Below are positions 1 to 7,947 of a stretch of 10,150 nucleotides of DNA, in pieces. The stretch lies in contig CAMYOP010000072.1 in NCBI GenBank assembly GCA_947260045.1, positions 1-10,150 of the forward strand. Reading direction: 5' to 3'. Numbering within the stretch: position 1 is the first letter of the stretch; every line of letters starts with the position of its first letter. Source of the DNA: an uncultured Desulfobulbaceae bacterium (GTDB lineage: Bacteria; Desulfobacterota; Desulfobulbia; Desulfobulbales; Desulfobulbaceae). The notes below the pieces were generated by a model. It was not told the origin of the DNA. It was given only the letters and a program-made list of their open reading frames with translations, and made no database searches. Made by a program: the position numbers and the translations under genes.

Positions 1-1347
1 TCAACGGAGTTTGGCGCTCCACCCAACACCCATGTATGCCCTGTTTGCCTTGGCATGCCAGGAGTTCTACCGGTTTTAAATAAAAAAGTTGTTGATTTTG
101 GCATCAACCTGGCCCTTGCCACCAACTCCAGCATTAACAAAACTAATCGTTTTGCCCGTAAGAACTATTTTTATCCAGATTTACCCAAAGGCTATCAGAT
201 TTCCCAGTTTGAGCTGCCCCTGGCCGAGCATGGACATGTTGATATTGAGGTAAACGAGCAGAAAAAACGCATCGGAATAACCAGGATTCATATGGAAGAA
301 GATGCAGGAAAACTGGTTCATGCTGACAATGAGCCGGAAAGTTATGTTGATTTAAACCGTACAGGGACGCCACTTTTAGAGATTGTAAGCGAACCAGATA
401 TCCACTCCCCGGAAGAAGCCGCAGCATATCTTAAAAAGATACATTCCATTGTACGCTACCTGGATATTTGTGATGGTAACATGCAGGAAGGGAGCTTTCG
501 CTGTGACGCCAATATTTCATTGCGTCCTGTTGGCCAGACAGAATTAGGAATTCGGACTGAACTCAAAAATATGAATTCCTTTAAAAACGTACAACTTGCC
601 CTTGAATATGAGGTACGCCGTCAACGCGACCTTCTCCTTGATGGTGGAACCGTCATTCTGCAAACCCTTCTCTGGGATCCAGACAAGGGACGGACAGAAT
701 CCATGCGTGGCAAAGAAGAAGCGCATGATTACCGTTATTTTCCTGACCCGGATCTTGTGCCCATCATTATCGACGACCAATGGATACAAACTGTGCAGAA
801 AAATTTACCAGAGCTTCCTGATCAGCGAACCCAGCGCTTTATTGATGAGTTTGATCTATCACAATATGATGCTATCATTCTTACTGGTGCCCGGGAACTG
901 GCTGATTATTTCGAGACCGCCTGCAAACGCTATAATAATCCAAAAAAACTAAGTAACTGGATTGGTACAGAACTGCTGCGGGAATATAACCCTGAGGATA
1001 TAGACTCATGTCCAGCAGGACCAGAAGACCTTGGCGACCTTCTATCCATGGTGGAAGATGGTACAATATCTGGCAAAATTGCCAAAACCGTTTTCAGCGA
1101 AATGCTTGCAAGTGGCAAAGACCCCAAAACCATTGTTGAGGAAAAAGGTCTGGTGCAGATGAGCAACGAAGACGAGCTCGTAGCCATGGTCAGGGAAATC
1201 ATCGAAGCCAATCCTGGACAAGTCGAACAGTTCCGAGCAGGAAAAACCAAAGTACTTGGATTTTTTGTCGGCCAGCTGATGAAAAAGACCAAGGGGCAGG
1301 CGAATCCGCAGCTTGCCAACAAACTTTTCCAGCAGGAGCTTGGTTGA
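1..1347 (+). CDS. gatB: Aspartyl/glutamyl-tRNA amidotransferase subunit B (5' end missing)
   Basis: GatB is the tRNA-binding kinase/transamidase subunit of the cytoplasmic GatCAB complex. GatCAB converts misacylated Glu-tRNA(Gln) and Asp-tRNA(Asn) to Gln-tRNA(Gln) and Asn-tRNA(Asn), using ATP and ammonia channelled from GatA. The frame is open from base 1, which reads STEFGAPPNTHVCPVCLG, so the ATG at 55 is an internal Met and not the start. Visible length is 448 aa against roughly 475 for the family, so about 25-30 N-terminal residues lie outside the window. Family signatures seen: the CPVC pair and GMPGVLPVLN, GTPLLEIVSEPD, GSFRCDANISLRP, ELKNMNSFKNVQLALEYE. The C-terminal tail VLGFFVGQLMKKTKGQANPQ is the usual YqeY-like GatB end. 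The gene is intact to its TGA. Upstream partners (gatA/gatC) cannot be seen. Its presence implies that Gln and/or Asn tRNAs are charged by the indirect route. Confidence 0.97.
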   Translation, partial: STEFGAPPNTHVCPVCLGMPGVLPVLNKKVVDFGINLALATNSSINKTNRFARKNYFYPDLPKGYQISQFELPLAEHGHVDIEVNEQKKRIGITRIHMEEDAGKLVHADNEPESYVDLNRTGTPLLEIVSEPDIHSPEEAAAYLKKIHSIVRYLDICDGNMQEGSFRCDANISLRPVGQTELGIRTELKNMNSFKNVQLALEYEVRRQRDLLLDGGTVILQTLLWDPDKGRTESMRGKEEAHDYRYFPDPDLVPIIIDDQWIQTVQKNLPELPDQRTQRFIDEFDLSQYDAIILTGARELADYFETACKRYNNPKKLSNWIGTELLREYNPEDIDSCPAGPEDLGDLLSMVEDGTISGKIAKTVFSEMLASGKDPKTIVEEKGLVQMSNEDELVAMVREIIEANPGQVEQFRAGKTKVLGFFVGQLMKKTKGQANPQLANKLFQQELG

Positions 1348-1436
1348 TGGCGTCGCGAAAAGTCCGATCTACTGCGTCGTAGCAATTTTTTTTACACTCG
1401 ACATACCGTATGTATGCCTTCGTGGTAAAAAAAAAT
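1348..1436. repeat. Structured intergenic element after gatB, possibly a dispersed repeat
   Basis: It begins directly after the gatB stop. Seen: two GCGTCG hexamers 24 bases apart (1350-1355 and 1374-1379); a short CTAC/GTAG hairpin (1369-1372 with 1379-1382) followed two to three bases later by a T8 tract (1386-1393); a 13-bp dyad ACATAC-C-GTATGT (1401-1413); and an A9 tract (1427-1435). The outer arms ATTTTTTTTAC (1385-1395) and GTAAAAAAAAAT (1425-1436) are near-perfect inverted copies around the dyad. The hairpin plus T8 could act as a weak terminator for gatB. The overall style resembles the short intergenic repeats common in sulfate-reducing Desulfobacterota, but only one copy is present here, so calling it a repeat is inference. 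Confidence 0.4.
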
Positions 1437-1541
1437 CACTAGTCCTGGTATATCAAAATTTTAGCTTAGCCATCTTTTAATTTGTGACAGACTTTTTGCG
1501 AGTCTATCTTGGTTAAATAAAAAAACCTTGAGTGGTTAGCT
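1437..1541 (+). promoter_or_regulatory. Possible radC promoter region (weak)
   Basis: This is an AT-rich leader between the gatB-distal element and radC. A -35-like GTGACA (1484-1489) and a -10-like TATCTT (1505-1510) are present, but the 15-base spacer is short of the optimum. A 5-bp inverted repeat, AGACT/AGTCT (1489-1493 and 1501-1505), spans the spacer. No better sigma-70 pair was found. Treat this as a candidate only. Confidence 0.2.
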
Positions 1542-2270
1542 GTGGAAAAGGAACAGTGGCAGAAAAAAGGCGTCGGACATCGCCAACGCCTTCGAGAAAA
1601 ATTTCTTGAGAAGGGTATTGATTCGCTCACAGACCAGGAAATTATTGAACTCCTGTTGACCTTTGGCACCCCTCGCAGTGACTGCAAAGAAGCAGCCCGC
1701 AATGCTCTCAAGAAAATGGGCTCCCTGCCTGCAGTTCTGGATGCCAGCAGTGAGGAACTCCAGGCCATCAAAGGTATAGGGCCTAATAACACCATGGCCC
1801 TTCATTTCATCCATGGTGTTGGTCGCAGGTATTTAAAAAATAAGCTTGTCGGTAAAAAGTATATCCGCTCGTCAAAAGAAGTAGCGGATTACCTTATCCA
1901 TTCCATGCGCAACCTGGAACGGGAAGTCTTTACTGTTCTCTATCTGGATGCTTCACACTCCATTCTCGGCTCAGAAGTATTGGCAGAAGGAACAGTGGCG
2001 GTAAATACTATCTATCCACGAGAGGTCATCAAGGCCGTGTTACACCATAATGCATCTAGCCTTGTTATTTCCCATAATCATCCATCCGGCACAATGACCC
2101 CTTCAGCCCAGGACAGAAAACTTACCAAAACGCTCTACCTGGCCTGCTCCCTTATGCATATTAACCTTTTGGACCATCTCATTATTGGTAACAGCAAAAC
2201 AGCCTACAGTTTTGCCGATAACGGTATCATGGCCGCTATTCGCGATGAATGTCAGCAAATCCTGCGATAA
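1542..2270 (+). CDS. radC: RadC family protein (JAMM/MPN domain)
   Basis: This is a RadC/DUF2466 protein of 242 aa, slightly longer than the usual ~225. The N-terminal half carries a UPF0758-type region with a helix-hairpin-helix-like stretch (LQAIKGIGPNNTMAL, residues 73-87), which suggests DNA contact. The C-terminal half is the MPN/JAMM metalloprotease-like fold: E128 in LEREVFTVLYLD, then SHNHPSGTMTPSAQD with H178, H180, S188 and D191 as the predicted metal ligands, all intact. The biochemical role of chromosomal RadC is unsettled; the old DNA-repair label for E. coli RadC was withdrawn. The start is a GTG at 1542, because an in-frame stop at 1518-1520 rules out longer forms. GAG at 1530-1532 is the only Shine-Dalgarno-like sequence. 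The 3' end overlaps hemW by 26 bases, so the two are probably co-transcribed. Confidence 0.93.
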   Translation: MEKEQWQKKGVGHRQRLREKFLEKGIDSLTDQEIIELLLTFGTPRSDCKEAARNALKKMGSLPAVLDASSEELQAIKGIGPNNTMALHFIHGVGRRYLKNKLVGKKYIRSSKEVADYLIHSMRNLEREVFTVLYLDASHSILGSEVLAEGTVAVNTIYPREVIKAVLHHNASSLVISHNHPSGTMTPSAQDRKLTKTLYLACSLMHINLLDHLIIGNSKTAYSFADNGIMAAIRDECQQILR

Positions 2271-3432
2271 ATCCCAAAGAACTTGGCCTGAAGAGCCATA
2301 CGGACTCTATCTCCACCTACCGTTTTGTCTGCAGAAATGTCCCTACTGCAGCTTTCATTCCCTTGTTGGGTCCAACTCACTCATTGATCGTTATACCAAA
2401 GCGCTTTTCAAGCAGATAGAAACCATGGCCAGCCACCACTGGACCAGAACAAAATCACCCGGCTCAATTTTTTTTGGTGGTGGCAGCCCAACCATAGTAT
2501 CACCCCAAATTCTTGGGGACCTTCTAAGTGCATGTTTATCAGCCTACCAAACCAACTGCAATGACGTGGAAATAAGCATTGAGGTTAATCCGGCAACCAT
2601 TGACAGAGCCGGTCTTTCCACTCTTCGCCAGGCGGGTTTCAATCGCATATCCATAGGTGCCCAGTCCTTTCATGACAAAGAGTTACAACAACTTGGCAGG
2701 CCTCATTCTGCTGAGGATATTTGCAGAGTTATCCAGGAAGCCAAAGATGCTGGTTTTACCAACCTGAGCATCGACCTCATGTATGGTTTACCTGGACAAG
2801 ATGAAGCCACATGGCAGGAGACCCTGCACCAGGCCTTAAAACAAAATCCAGATCATTTTTCCATCTACGAACTCACCCTTGAGCCCGGTACACCCTTTTC
2901 CAACCTTGCTGAAAAAGGTAAACTCCGGCTTCCCCATGAGGATACGGTTTTACAGATGATGGAGTTTACCCTGTCACTGTTTGAAGATAAGGGATACAGC
3001 CAGTACGAAATTTCCAACTATGCTAAAAAAGGGTATAGCTGTCTTCACAATATCAATTACTGGCAAAATGGGTCCTATATTGGCCTTGGCAGTGGTGCTG
3101 TCTCCTGTCTTTCAGGCAGGCGCATAAGAACAGTACGTGACGTTGAACAGTTTTGCCTGCTCCTGGAACAGGGACAATTCCCCTGGGCAGAGGAAGAAAT
3201 TCTTGATCATGAAGCCCGCTTCAGAGAAACAGTAATTATGGGCCTGAGAATGACAAAAGGGGTCTCTCTTTCCAGGCTTCAGAACTCCTACGACTTGGAT
3301 CCCCTGGACTATTACGGCAAAGTACTGCAATCACTGTTAAACCAGAACCTGGTTCAAATCGAGGAGGACAGACTTCGCTTAAGCAAAAAAGGCCTTCCTC
3401 TGGCAAATTTTGTTATGGCTGAGCTTGTATGA
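2245..3432 (+). CDS. hemW: Radical SAM heme chaperone HemW (coproporphyrinogen oxidase-like)
   Basis: HemW is a radical SAM protein that binds heme and delivers it to target proteins. It is often misannotated as oxygen-independent coproporphyrinogen III oxidase. From ATG 2245 the product is 395 aa, close to the usual ~380. The [4Fe-4S]-binding CX3CX2C motif is in HLPFCLQKCPYCSF (C28, C32, C35). The position of the fourth Cys found in true HemN is Phe (F37), which favours HemW. The SAM-binding glycine motif is FFGGGSPTIVS (G78-G80). Other family motifs are EVNPATID, FNRISIGAQSF and DLMYGLPGQ, plus the HemW C-terminal signature NINYWQNGSYIGLGSGAVS (around Y272-W273). An in-frame ATG at 2185 would add 20 residues deep inside radC and is less likely. 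No clear Shine-Dalgarno precedes 2245, so translation may be coupled to radC. Confidence 0.92.
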   Translation: MNVSKSCDKSQRTWPEEPYGLYLHLPFCLQKCPYCSFHSLVGSNSLIDRYTKALFKQIETMASHHWTRTKSPGSIFFGGGSPTIVSPQILGDLLSACLSAYQTNCNDVEISIEVNPATIDRAGLSTLRQAGFNRISIGAQSFHDKELQQLGRPHSAEDICRVIQEAKDAGFTNLSIDLMYGLPGQDEATWQETLHQALKQNPDHFSIYELTLEPGTPFSNLAEKGKLRLPHEDTVLQMMEFTLSLFEDKGYSQYEISNYAKKGYSCLHNINYWQNGSYIGLGSGAVSCLSGRRIRTVRDVEQFCLLLEQGQFPWAEEEILDHEARFRETVIMGLRMTKGVSLSRLQNSYDLDPLDYYGKVLQSLLNQNLVQIEEDRLRLSKKGLPLANFVMAELV

Positions 3433-3442
3433 CCATTTCTGC

Positions 3443-3465
3443 TTTAGGAAATTTCCTGAATTTTT
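3443..3465 (+). terminator. Candidate intrinsic terminator after hemW
   Basis: Ten bases after the hemW stop is the perfect 12-bp palindrome AGGAAATTTCCT (3446-3457). In RNA it extends by U-G, U-A and U-A pairs (3443-3445 with 3458-3460), and a T5 tract (3461-3465) follows directly. The stem is AT-rich and weak, so termination may be partial. Confidence 0.4.
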
Positions 3466-3554
3466 CACCCAGGTCCATGTTTTTCCATTTTATCTTCAAT
3501 TTGATGGGGAAAAAAATAGTGGAAAATGATAGAGTTTTTATTTTTAGACAATTT

Positions 3555-3582
3555 AAGTATCTCGGCTGCTGAGATGTACTTT
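3555..3582 (+). promoter_or_regulatory. Dyad upstream of the PFAS gene (operator or leader hairpin)
   Basis: ATCTCGGCTGCTGAGAT (3559-3575) is a 17-bp dyad with one mismatched pair. It is flanked by AAGTA and TACTT arms that are offset by one base. It lies about 50 bases before the PFAS start, in an AT-rich leader containing TTTAAAATTATTTTATAAC, where -10-like hexamers are possible but no convincing -35/-10 pair is seen. It could be a repressor site or a 5'-UTR hairpin. It does not match the E. coli PurR box as I know it. Confidence 0.3.
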
Positions 3583-3625
3583 TAAAATTATTTTATAACG
3601 ATATTGCAACAAAAGGCGCATACCC

Positions 3626-6600
3626 ATGGCACAGAGCGTTATCCAACTCTACAGAAATATAGATCCAAATTTTGAATATTGCTTTAACGTAGAATCAAGC
3701 AGTTCCCTTGATCCAGAGGAGCTTGACAAACTACGGCTTGTTTTGGCTGATGGATTCATTGCCCAGTCAGTGACCGATTTCCCCACGCTTACCGGAGAAA
3801 GGGTTATTGAGGTAGGCCCCAGGCTCAACTTTGCTACAGCCTGGTCTTCTAATATGGTTTCCATCTGTAAGGCCATAGGCATTCTAAAAATCAACAGGGT
3901 TGAGCGATCAAGACGGTATATGATTGCCAATGGTCTGGACATGGACGAATTTACAGCCAAGAACCATGACCGCATGACAGAGTGTCTTTACCCGGAACCC
4001 CTCACCACCTTTGAAACCGGAATAGAACCAGAGCCTGTCTATGACATTGATCTGAAGACGAAAGGTCCAGATGGTCTTTCTGAAATTCCAGGAATTTCCA
4101 TGGATGAATGGGATCGGAATTTTTATTATGATTATTTTGTAAAAAAACATGATCGTAATCCAACTATCGTTGAAATCATGGACCTAAACAATGCAAACTC
4201 CGAACATTCACGTCACGGCTTTTTCAAAGGCAAACAAATCATAGACGGTGAAGAGAAACAGGACACCATGTTTGATCTGGTGGTAGCGACACTGGATACC
4301 AACCCCAAGGGCAGCATTATTGCATTTAAAGATAACTCCAGTGTTGTCCAGGGCTATGCTATTGAGACCATCACCCCGGAAACACCTGGCCACCCTTCGA
4401 AATTTTCTCCTTACAGTGCAACCTATCATCCCTTACTAACAGCAGAAACCCATAATTTCCCCACAGGTGTTGCACCCTTTCCAGGTGCAGAGACCGGAAC
4501 TGGCGGTCGAATTCGTGATGTCCAGGGTACAGGAAAAGGTGGCTTTGTTATAGCAGGTACAGCTGGCTATTGTGTTGGCAATCTCCTGATACCAGATTAC
4601 GAACTCTCCTGGGAAAATTCCTATCCCTGTCCAGATAACCTGGCCAGTGGTCTTGAAATCGAGATCGAAGCCAGCAACGGTGCCTCTGATTATGGCAATA
4701 AATTCGGCGAACCTCTTATCCAGGGTTTTACCAGATCTTTTGACATGAAACTGCCAAATGGTCACCGCTGGGCCTATCTCAAACCAATCATGTTCACCGC
4801 TGGTGTGGGTCAGATTGACTCAAGACTGACAGAAAAAAACGATGCTGAAAAAGGCATGTTGATTGTGCAGGTAGGTGGACCGGCGTATCGGGTTGGTTTT
4901 GGTGGTGGTGCAGCTTCCAGCATGCTCCAGGGCGAAAATGTCTCGGATCTTGACTTCAATGCTGTGCAGCGCGGTGACGCCGAGATGGAACAAAAGATGA
5001 ACCGGGTTATACGGGCCTGTAATGAAATGGGAGATAAAACCCTCATTGATGTCATCCATGATCAGGGAGCAGGTGGGCCTGCCAATGTCTTAAAAGAGCT
5101 GGTGGAGACTTCAGGTGGCTGGATAGAAATCAGGAATATGCGGGTAGGTGACCCCACCATGTCTGTTCTTGAGATCTATGTTGCCGAGTACCAGGAGCGA
5201 AATGGTTTTCTCATCCGCCAGGAAAACATAGAACGCTTCCAGGCAATCTGTACCCGTGAAAAGGTTGGCTGCGAAGTTTTAGGAGAAGTCACAGGTGATC
5301 TTCGCTTTGTTGTGCGTGACTCAAGTGATAACACAACTCCTGTTGACCTCGACCTGCCTGAAGTACTGGGAAATATCCCGCAAAAGACATTTGAAGACAA
5401 TCGTCTTGATGCGCTGCTGGAACCTGTTGTTATCCCTGAAAAATTGAGTGTCCGCGACGCTCTCTATAAGGTGCTGAGGCTTGTTTCCGTAGGATCCAAA
5501 CGTTTTCTCACAAATAAAGTCGACAGAGCAGTTACTGGGCTGATTGTCCAGCAGCAATGCTGTGGTCCTCTTCAGCTAACCGTTGCTGACGTTGCAGTTG
5601 TCGCCCAAAGTCATTTTGGCACAAGCGGTATTGCCACTGCTATTGGTGAACAACCCATCAAAATGCTTGTCAATCCAGCTGCCGGTGCCCGAATGGCGGT
5701 AGGTGAGTCTTTGACCAACCTGGTCTGGGCTCGCATCGAAGACCTTGATCAGGTGAAATGTTCCGCAAACTGGATGTGGGCTCCCAAACTCCCTGGTGAG
5801 GGTGCCGCAATTTATGATGCAGCAGAAGCAATGCGTGATGTTATGCAGGAAATCGGCATGGCAGTGGATGGTGGCAAAGACAGTCTGTCCATGGCCACGA
5901 TGGTTGGTAATGAAACAGTCAAGTCGCCCCGCGAACTGGTTATTTCTGCCTATGCAGCCGTCCCAGATATGTCCCAGGTTATTACTCCTGATTGTAAAAA
6001 ACCAGGAGCAAGTGTTCTGCTCCTTATTGACCTTGGCAATGGTAGCAACCGGCTTGGAGGGAGTGCCCTGGCCCAGGTTCTTGACCAGCTTGGTGACAAA
6101 TCGCCAGATCTTGAAGACAGTGCACTTGTCAAGCGTGCATTTCTTGCTATCCAGAAATTAATAGAAAAAAACCTGATCCTTGCCGGCCATGACCGTAGTG
6201 ACGGTGGCCTGATAACAACCGTGCTCGAAATGGCCTTCAGCGGCAATTGCGGGCTTGATATTTCCTGCACAGGCAACGACGATGCTCTGGCCACCCTCTT
6301 TTCAGAAGAACTCGGCCTTGTCATGGAAATTTCTGATGACCTTAAAGAAGTTGCCTGTGATCTACTTGATAGTCTAGAGCTTCCCTACAAGATACTCGGT
6401 GTTACTACCAGGGAAAAACATATAAACATCAGGCTCAATGATGAACTGGTGCTTGATGAAGAGATGATCGTTTTGCGACAGTGGTGGGAAGAAACAAGCT
6501 ACCAGCTGGAACGCTTACAGATGAATCCAGATTGTGCCGATGAAGAAAAACAAAACATTTATGATCGCCAGGGACCAGCCTATAATTTGAGCTATACTCC

Positions 6601-7441
6601 CAAGCTGACAGCACCAGAGATATTGTCGAATACTGATAAGCCCAAAGTCGCCATATTACGAGATGAGGGATCAAACTCTGATCGCGAAATGACCTCTGCT
6701 TTTTATCTGGCTGGCTTTGAGCCCTGGGATATCTGCATGACAGACCTGCTTGATGGAAAAATCTCTTTGGATTCTTTCCGAGGTCTTGCTGCCGTTGGTG
6801 GTTTTTCCTATGCAGATGTTCCTGAAAGTGCCAAAGGCTGGGCTGCTACCATCCAGTTCAATGATCGTCTTAAAACCATGTTTCAGGAATTTTATGAGCG
6901 TAACGATACCTTTTCGCTAGGTATATGTAATGGCTGCCAACTTTTTGGTCTTTTGGGCTGGGTTCCATGGCAGGGAATCGCACCTGAAACGCAACCACGC
7001 TTTGTCAAAAATACCTCAGGTCGTTTTGAATCACGCTGGTCAACTGTCAAGATACAAGCCAATAATTCTATTATGCTGCATAATATGGAAGACCTTGTTT
7101 TCGGTATCCATGTGGATCATGGTGAAGGCAAACTCCATTTTGATAATAATGAAATTCGTGAACAAGTACTGCGGGAAAACCTCGCCCCCATTGTCTACGT
7201 TGACGATGACGGCAAAGCGACCGAACGCTACCCTTTTAACCCAAATGGCTCCCAGGGTGGGCTGGCTGGCCTCTGTTCACCAGATGGCCGCCACTTGGCA
7301 ATGATGCCTCATCCCGAGCGAACCTGCTTACCCTGGCAGGCCCACTGGCTCCCTGAAGATATGGCAAATATCCAAGCCTCTCCCTGGTTAAAAATGTTTC
7401 AAAACGCCTATGAATGGTGTATGCAAGAAAAAAACAAATAG
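3626..7441 (+). CDS. purL: Phosphoribosylformylglycinamidine synthase, single-chain (PFAS/PurL long form)
   Basis: This enzyme catalyses step 4 of de novo purine synthesis in the cytosol: FGAR + ATP + glutamine to FGAM. At 1271 aa it is the fused form, with all domains in one chain in place of separate PurS, PurL and PurQ. Domains in order: an N-terminal PurS-like region (about 1-150); a linker with NANSEHSRHGFF (H194/H197); the first AIRS-like half with TAETHNFPTGV (from T272) and IRDVQGTGKG; the second half with WMWAPKLPGEGAA and VDGGKDSLSM (747-756); and a class I glutamine amidotransferase from about 1006. The amidotransferase has nucleophile C1101 in LGICNGCQLFG and H1229/E1231 in MPHPERT. 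All expected catalytic residues are present. The start ATG 3626 has AAAGG (3612-3616) at a suitable distance. Motifs resemble animal PFAS more than E. coli PurL. A lipoprotein gene follows after 11 nt. Confidence 0.96.
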   Translation: MAQSVIQLYRNIDPNFEYCFNVESSSSLDPEELDKLRLVLADGFIAQSVTDFPTLTGERVIEVGPRLNFATAWSSNMVSICKAIGILKINRVERSRRYMIANGLDMDEFTAKNHDRMTECLYPEPLTTFETGIEPEPVYDIDLKTKGPDGLSEIPGISMDEWDRNFYYDYFVKKHDRNPTIVEIMDLNNANSEHSRHGFFKGKQIIDGEEKQDTMFDLVVATLDTNPKGSIIAFKDNSSVVQGYAIETITPETPGHPSKFSPYSATYHPLLTAETHNFPTGVAPFPGAETGTGGRIRDVQGTGKGGFVIAGTAGYCVGNLLIPDYELSWENSYPCPDNLASGLEIEIEASNGASDYGNKFGEPLIQGFTRSFDMKLPNGHRWAYLKPIMFTAGVGQIDSRLTEKNDAEKGMLIVQVGGPAYRVGFGGGAASSMLQGENVSDLDFNAVQRGDAEMEQKMNRVIRACNEMGDKTLIDVIHDQGAGGPANVLKELVETSGGWIEIRNMRVGDPTMSVLEIYVAEYQERNGFLIRQENIERFQAICTREKVGCEVLGEVTGDLRFVVRDSSDNTTPVDLDLPEVLGNIPQKTFEDNRLDALLEPVVIPEKLSVRDALYKVLRLVSVGSKRFLTNKVDRAVTGLIVQQQCCGPLQLTVADVAVVAQSHFGTSGIATAIGEQPIKMLVNPAAGARMAVGESLTNLVWARIEDLDQVKCSANWMWAPKLPGEGAAIYDAAEAMRDVMQEIGMAVDGGKDSLSMATMVGNETVKSPRELVISAYAAVPDMSQVITPDCKKPGASVLLLIDLGNGSNRLGGSALAQVLDQLGDKSPDLEDSALVKRAFLAIQKLIEKNLILAGHDRSDGGLITTVLEMAFSGNCGLDISCTGNDDALATLFSEELGLVMEISDDLKEVACDLLDSLELPYKILGVTTREKHINIRLNDELVLDEEMIVLRQWWEETSYQLERLQMNPDCADEEKQNIYDRQGPAYNLSYTPKLTAPEILSNTDKPKVAILRDEGSNSDREMTSAFYLAGFEPWDICMTDLLDGKISLDSFRGLAAVGGFSYADVPESAKGWAATIQFNDRLKTMFQEFYERNDTFSLGICNGCQLFGLLGWVPWQGIAPETQPRFVKNTSGRFESRWSTVKIQANNSIMLHNMEDLVFGIHVDHGEGKLHFDNNEIREQVLRENLAPIVYVDDDGKATERYPFNPNGSQGGLAGLCSPDGRHLAMMPHPERTCLPWQAHWLPEDMANIQASPWLKMFQNAYEWCMQEKNK

Positions 7442-7452
7442 GAACAATTACA

Positions 7453-7947
7453 ATGCATTACGGAAAAACATACGTACTCTTACTGATACCAGCACTTTTC
7501 CTGAGCGCTTGCGCTCCAAAAGATGGAGTACTCTCTTACATGGGAGCCTCTTACCCTCCAAGCGACAAGGTAACAGTAGCCTTTCAACCAGGTCAGGTTG
7601 TTGAAAAATGCAACGTGTTTGCCCATATTCTTGTTACTTTTCCTGAAGGTGTAAATGGCAAAAATCTTGCCGAAGCTGCTTCGCTGGAGGCCAAAGGAAG
7701 GGGTGCAGATATCGTGCTCATCGGTCAAAGCCGAGTTACAGATGAAGATTCCGAGCTCGCCTTCTATTACTTTGGGCCAGAATACGAATATTCGCTTGCA
7801 GACAGATGGGCTGGCTGGAAATATGGCTATGACCTCTGGGAAGAGCAGGGAGGATGGGTTGGAGTTGGTTATAACGAATGGGACAATCACAATGTAGTTT
7901 TTGATACAGCTCTTATGCTGCAGCTCGCTTTTCTCAAGTGTGAATAA
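7453..7947 (+). CDS. Small predicted lipoprotein of unknown function
   Basis: The product is 164 aa. The start ATG 7453 is chosen because AGGAA (7440-7444) lies 8 bases upstream and gives a clean lipoprotein signal peptide: K5, a hydrophobic stretch (YVLLLIPALFL) and the lipobox LSAC with C20 as the acylated residue. A longer in-frame start at 7414 would overlap PFAS and bury the signal. Ala at +2 after the Cys suggests outer-membrane rather than inner-membrane retention, by the enterobacterial rule. The middle part (C53 to R94, with LAEAASLEAKGRGADIVLIGQSR) has the helix then GAD-hydrophobic-strand pattern seen in small RcsF/DUF4156/YbjQ-like proteins; this is only a structural analogy. The C-terminal third is rich in Trp, Tyr and Gly (RWAGWKYGYDLWEEQGGWVG). 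C53 and C163 could form a disulfide. I recognise no family. The 11-nt gap to PFAS indicates co-transcription. Confidence 0.85.
   Translation: MHYGKTYVLLLIPALFLSACAPKDGVLSYMGASYPPSDKVTVAFQPGQVVEKCNVFAHILVTFPEGVNGKNLAEAASLEAKGRGADIVLIGQSRVTDEDSELAFYYFGPEYEYSLADRWAGWKYGYDLWEEQGGWVGVGYNEWDNHNVVFDTALMLQLAFLKCE

Noticed and set aside
930..1385. 151-codon minus-strand open frame opposite gatB
   Set aside because: It lies entirely antisense to a gene with clear family motifs, is Ser/Arg-rich like a shadow translation, and resembles no family.
2185..2244. Upstream in-frame ATG for hemW at 2185
   Set aside because: It would place 20 extra residues, unlike any HemW N-terminus I know, deep within radC. 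The ATG at 2245 gives normal family length.
3481..3526. TTTTCCA/TGGAAAA inverted repeat (3481-3487 and 3520-3526)
   Set aside because: Short, AT-rich, 32-base loop; expected by chance in this composition.
3433..3625. Purine riboswitch or other leader RNA before PFAS
   Set aside because: I could not find the conserved riboswitch core pairing or loop sequences. Only simple dyads are present.
5950..6324. 124-codon minus-strand frame, and similar + strand frames at 5796-6161 and 6930-7304, inside PFAS
   Set aside because: These are alternate-frame readings of a continuous 1271-codon gene with catalytic motifs on both sides of each. No independent coding evidence.
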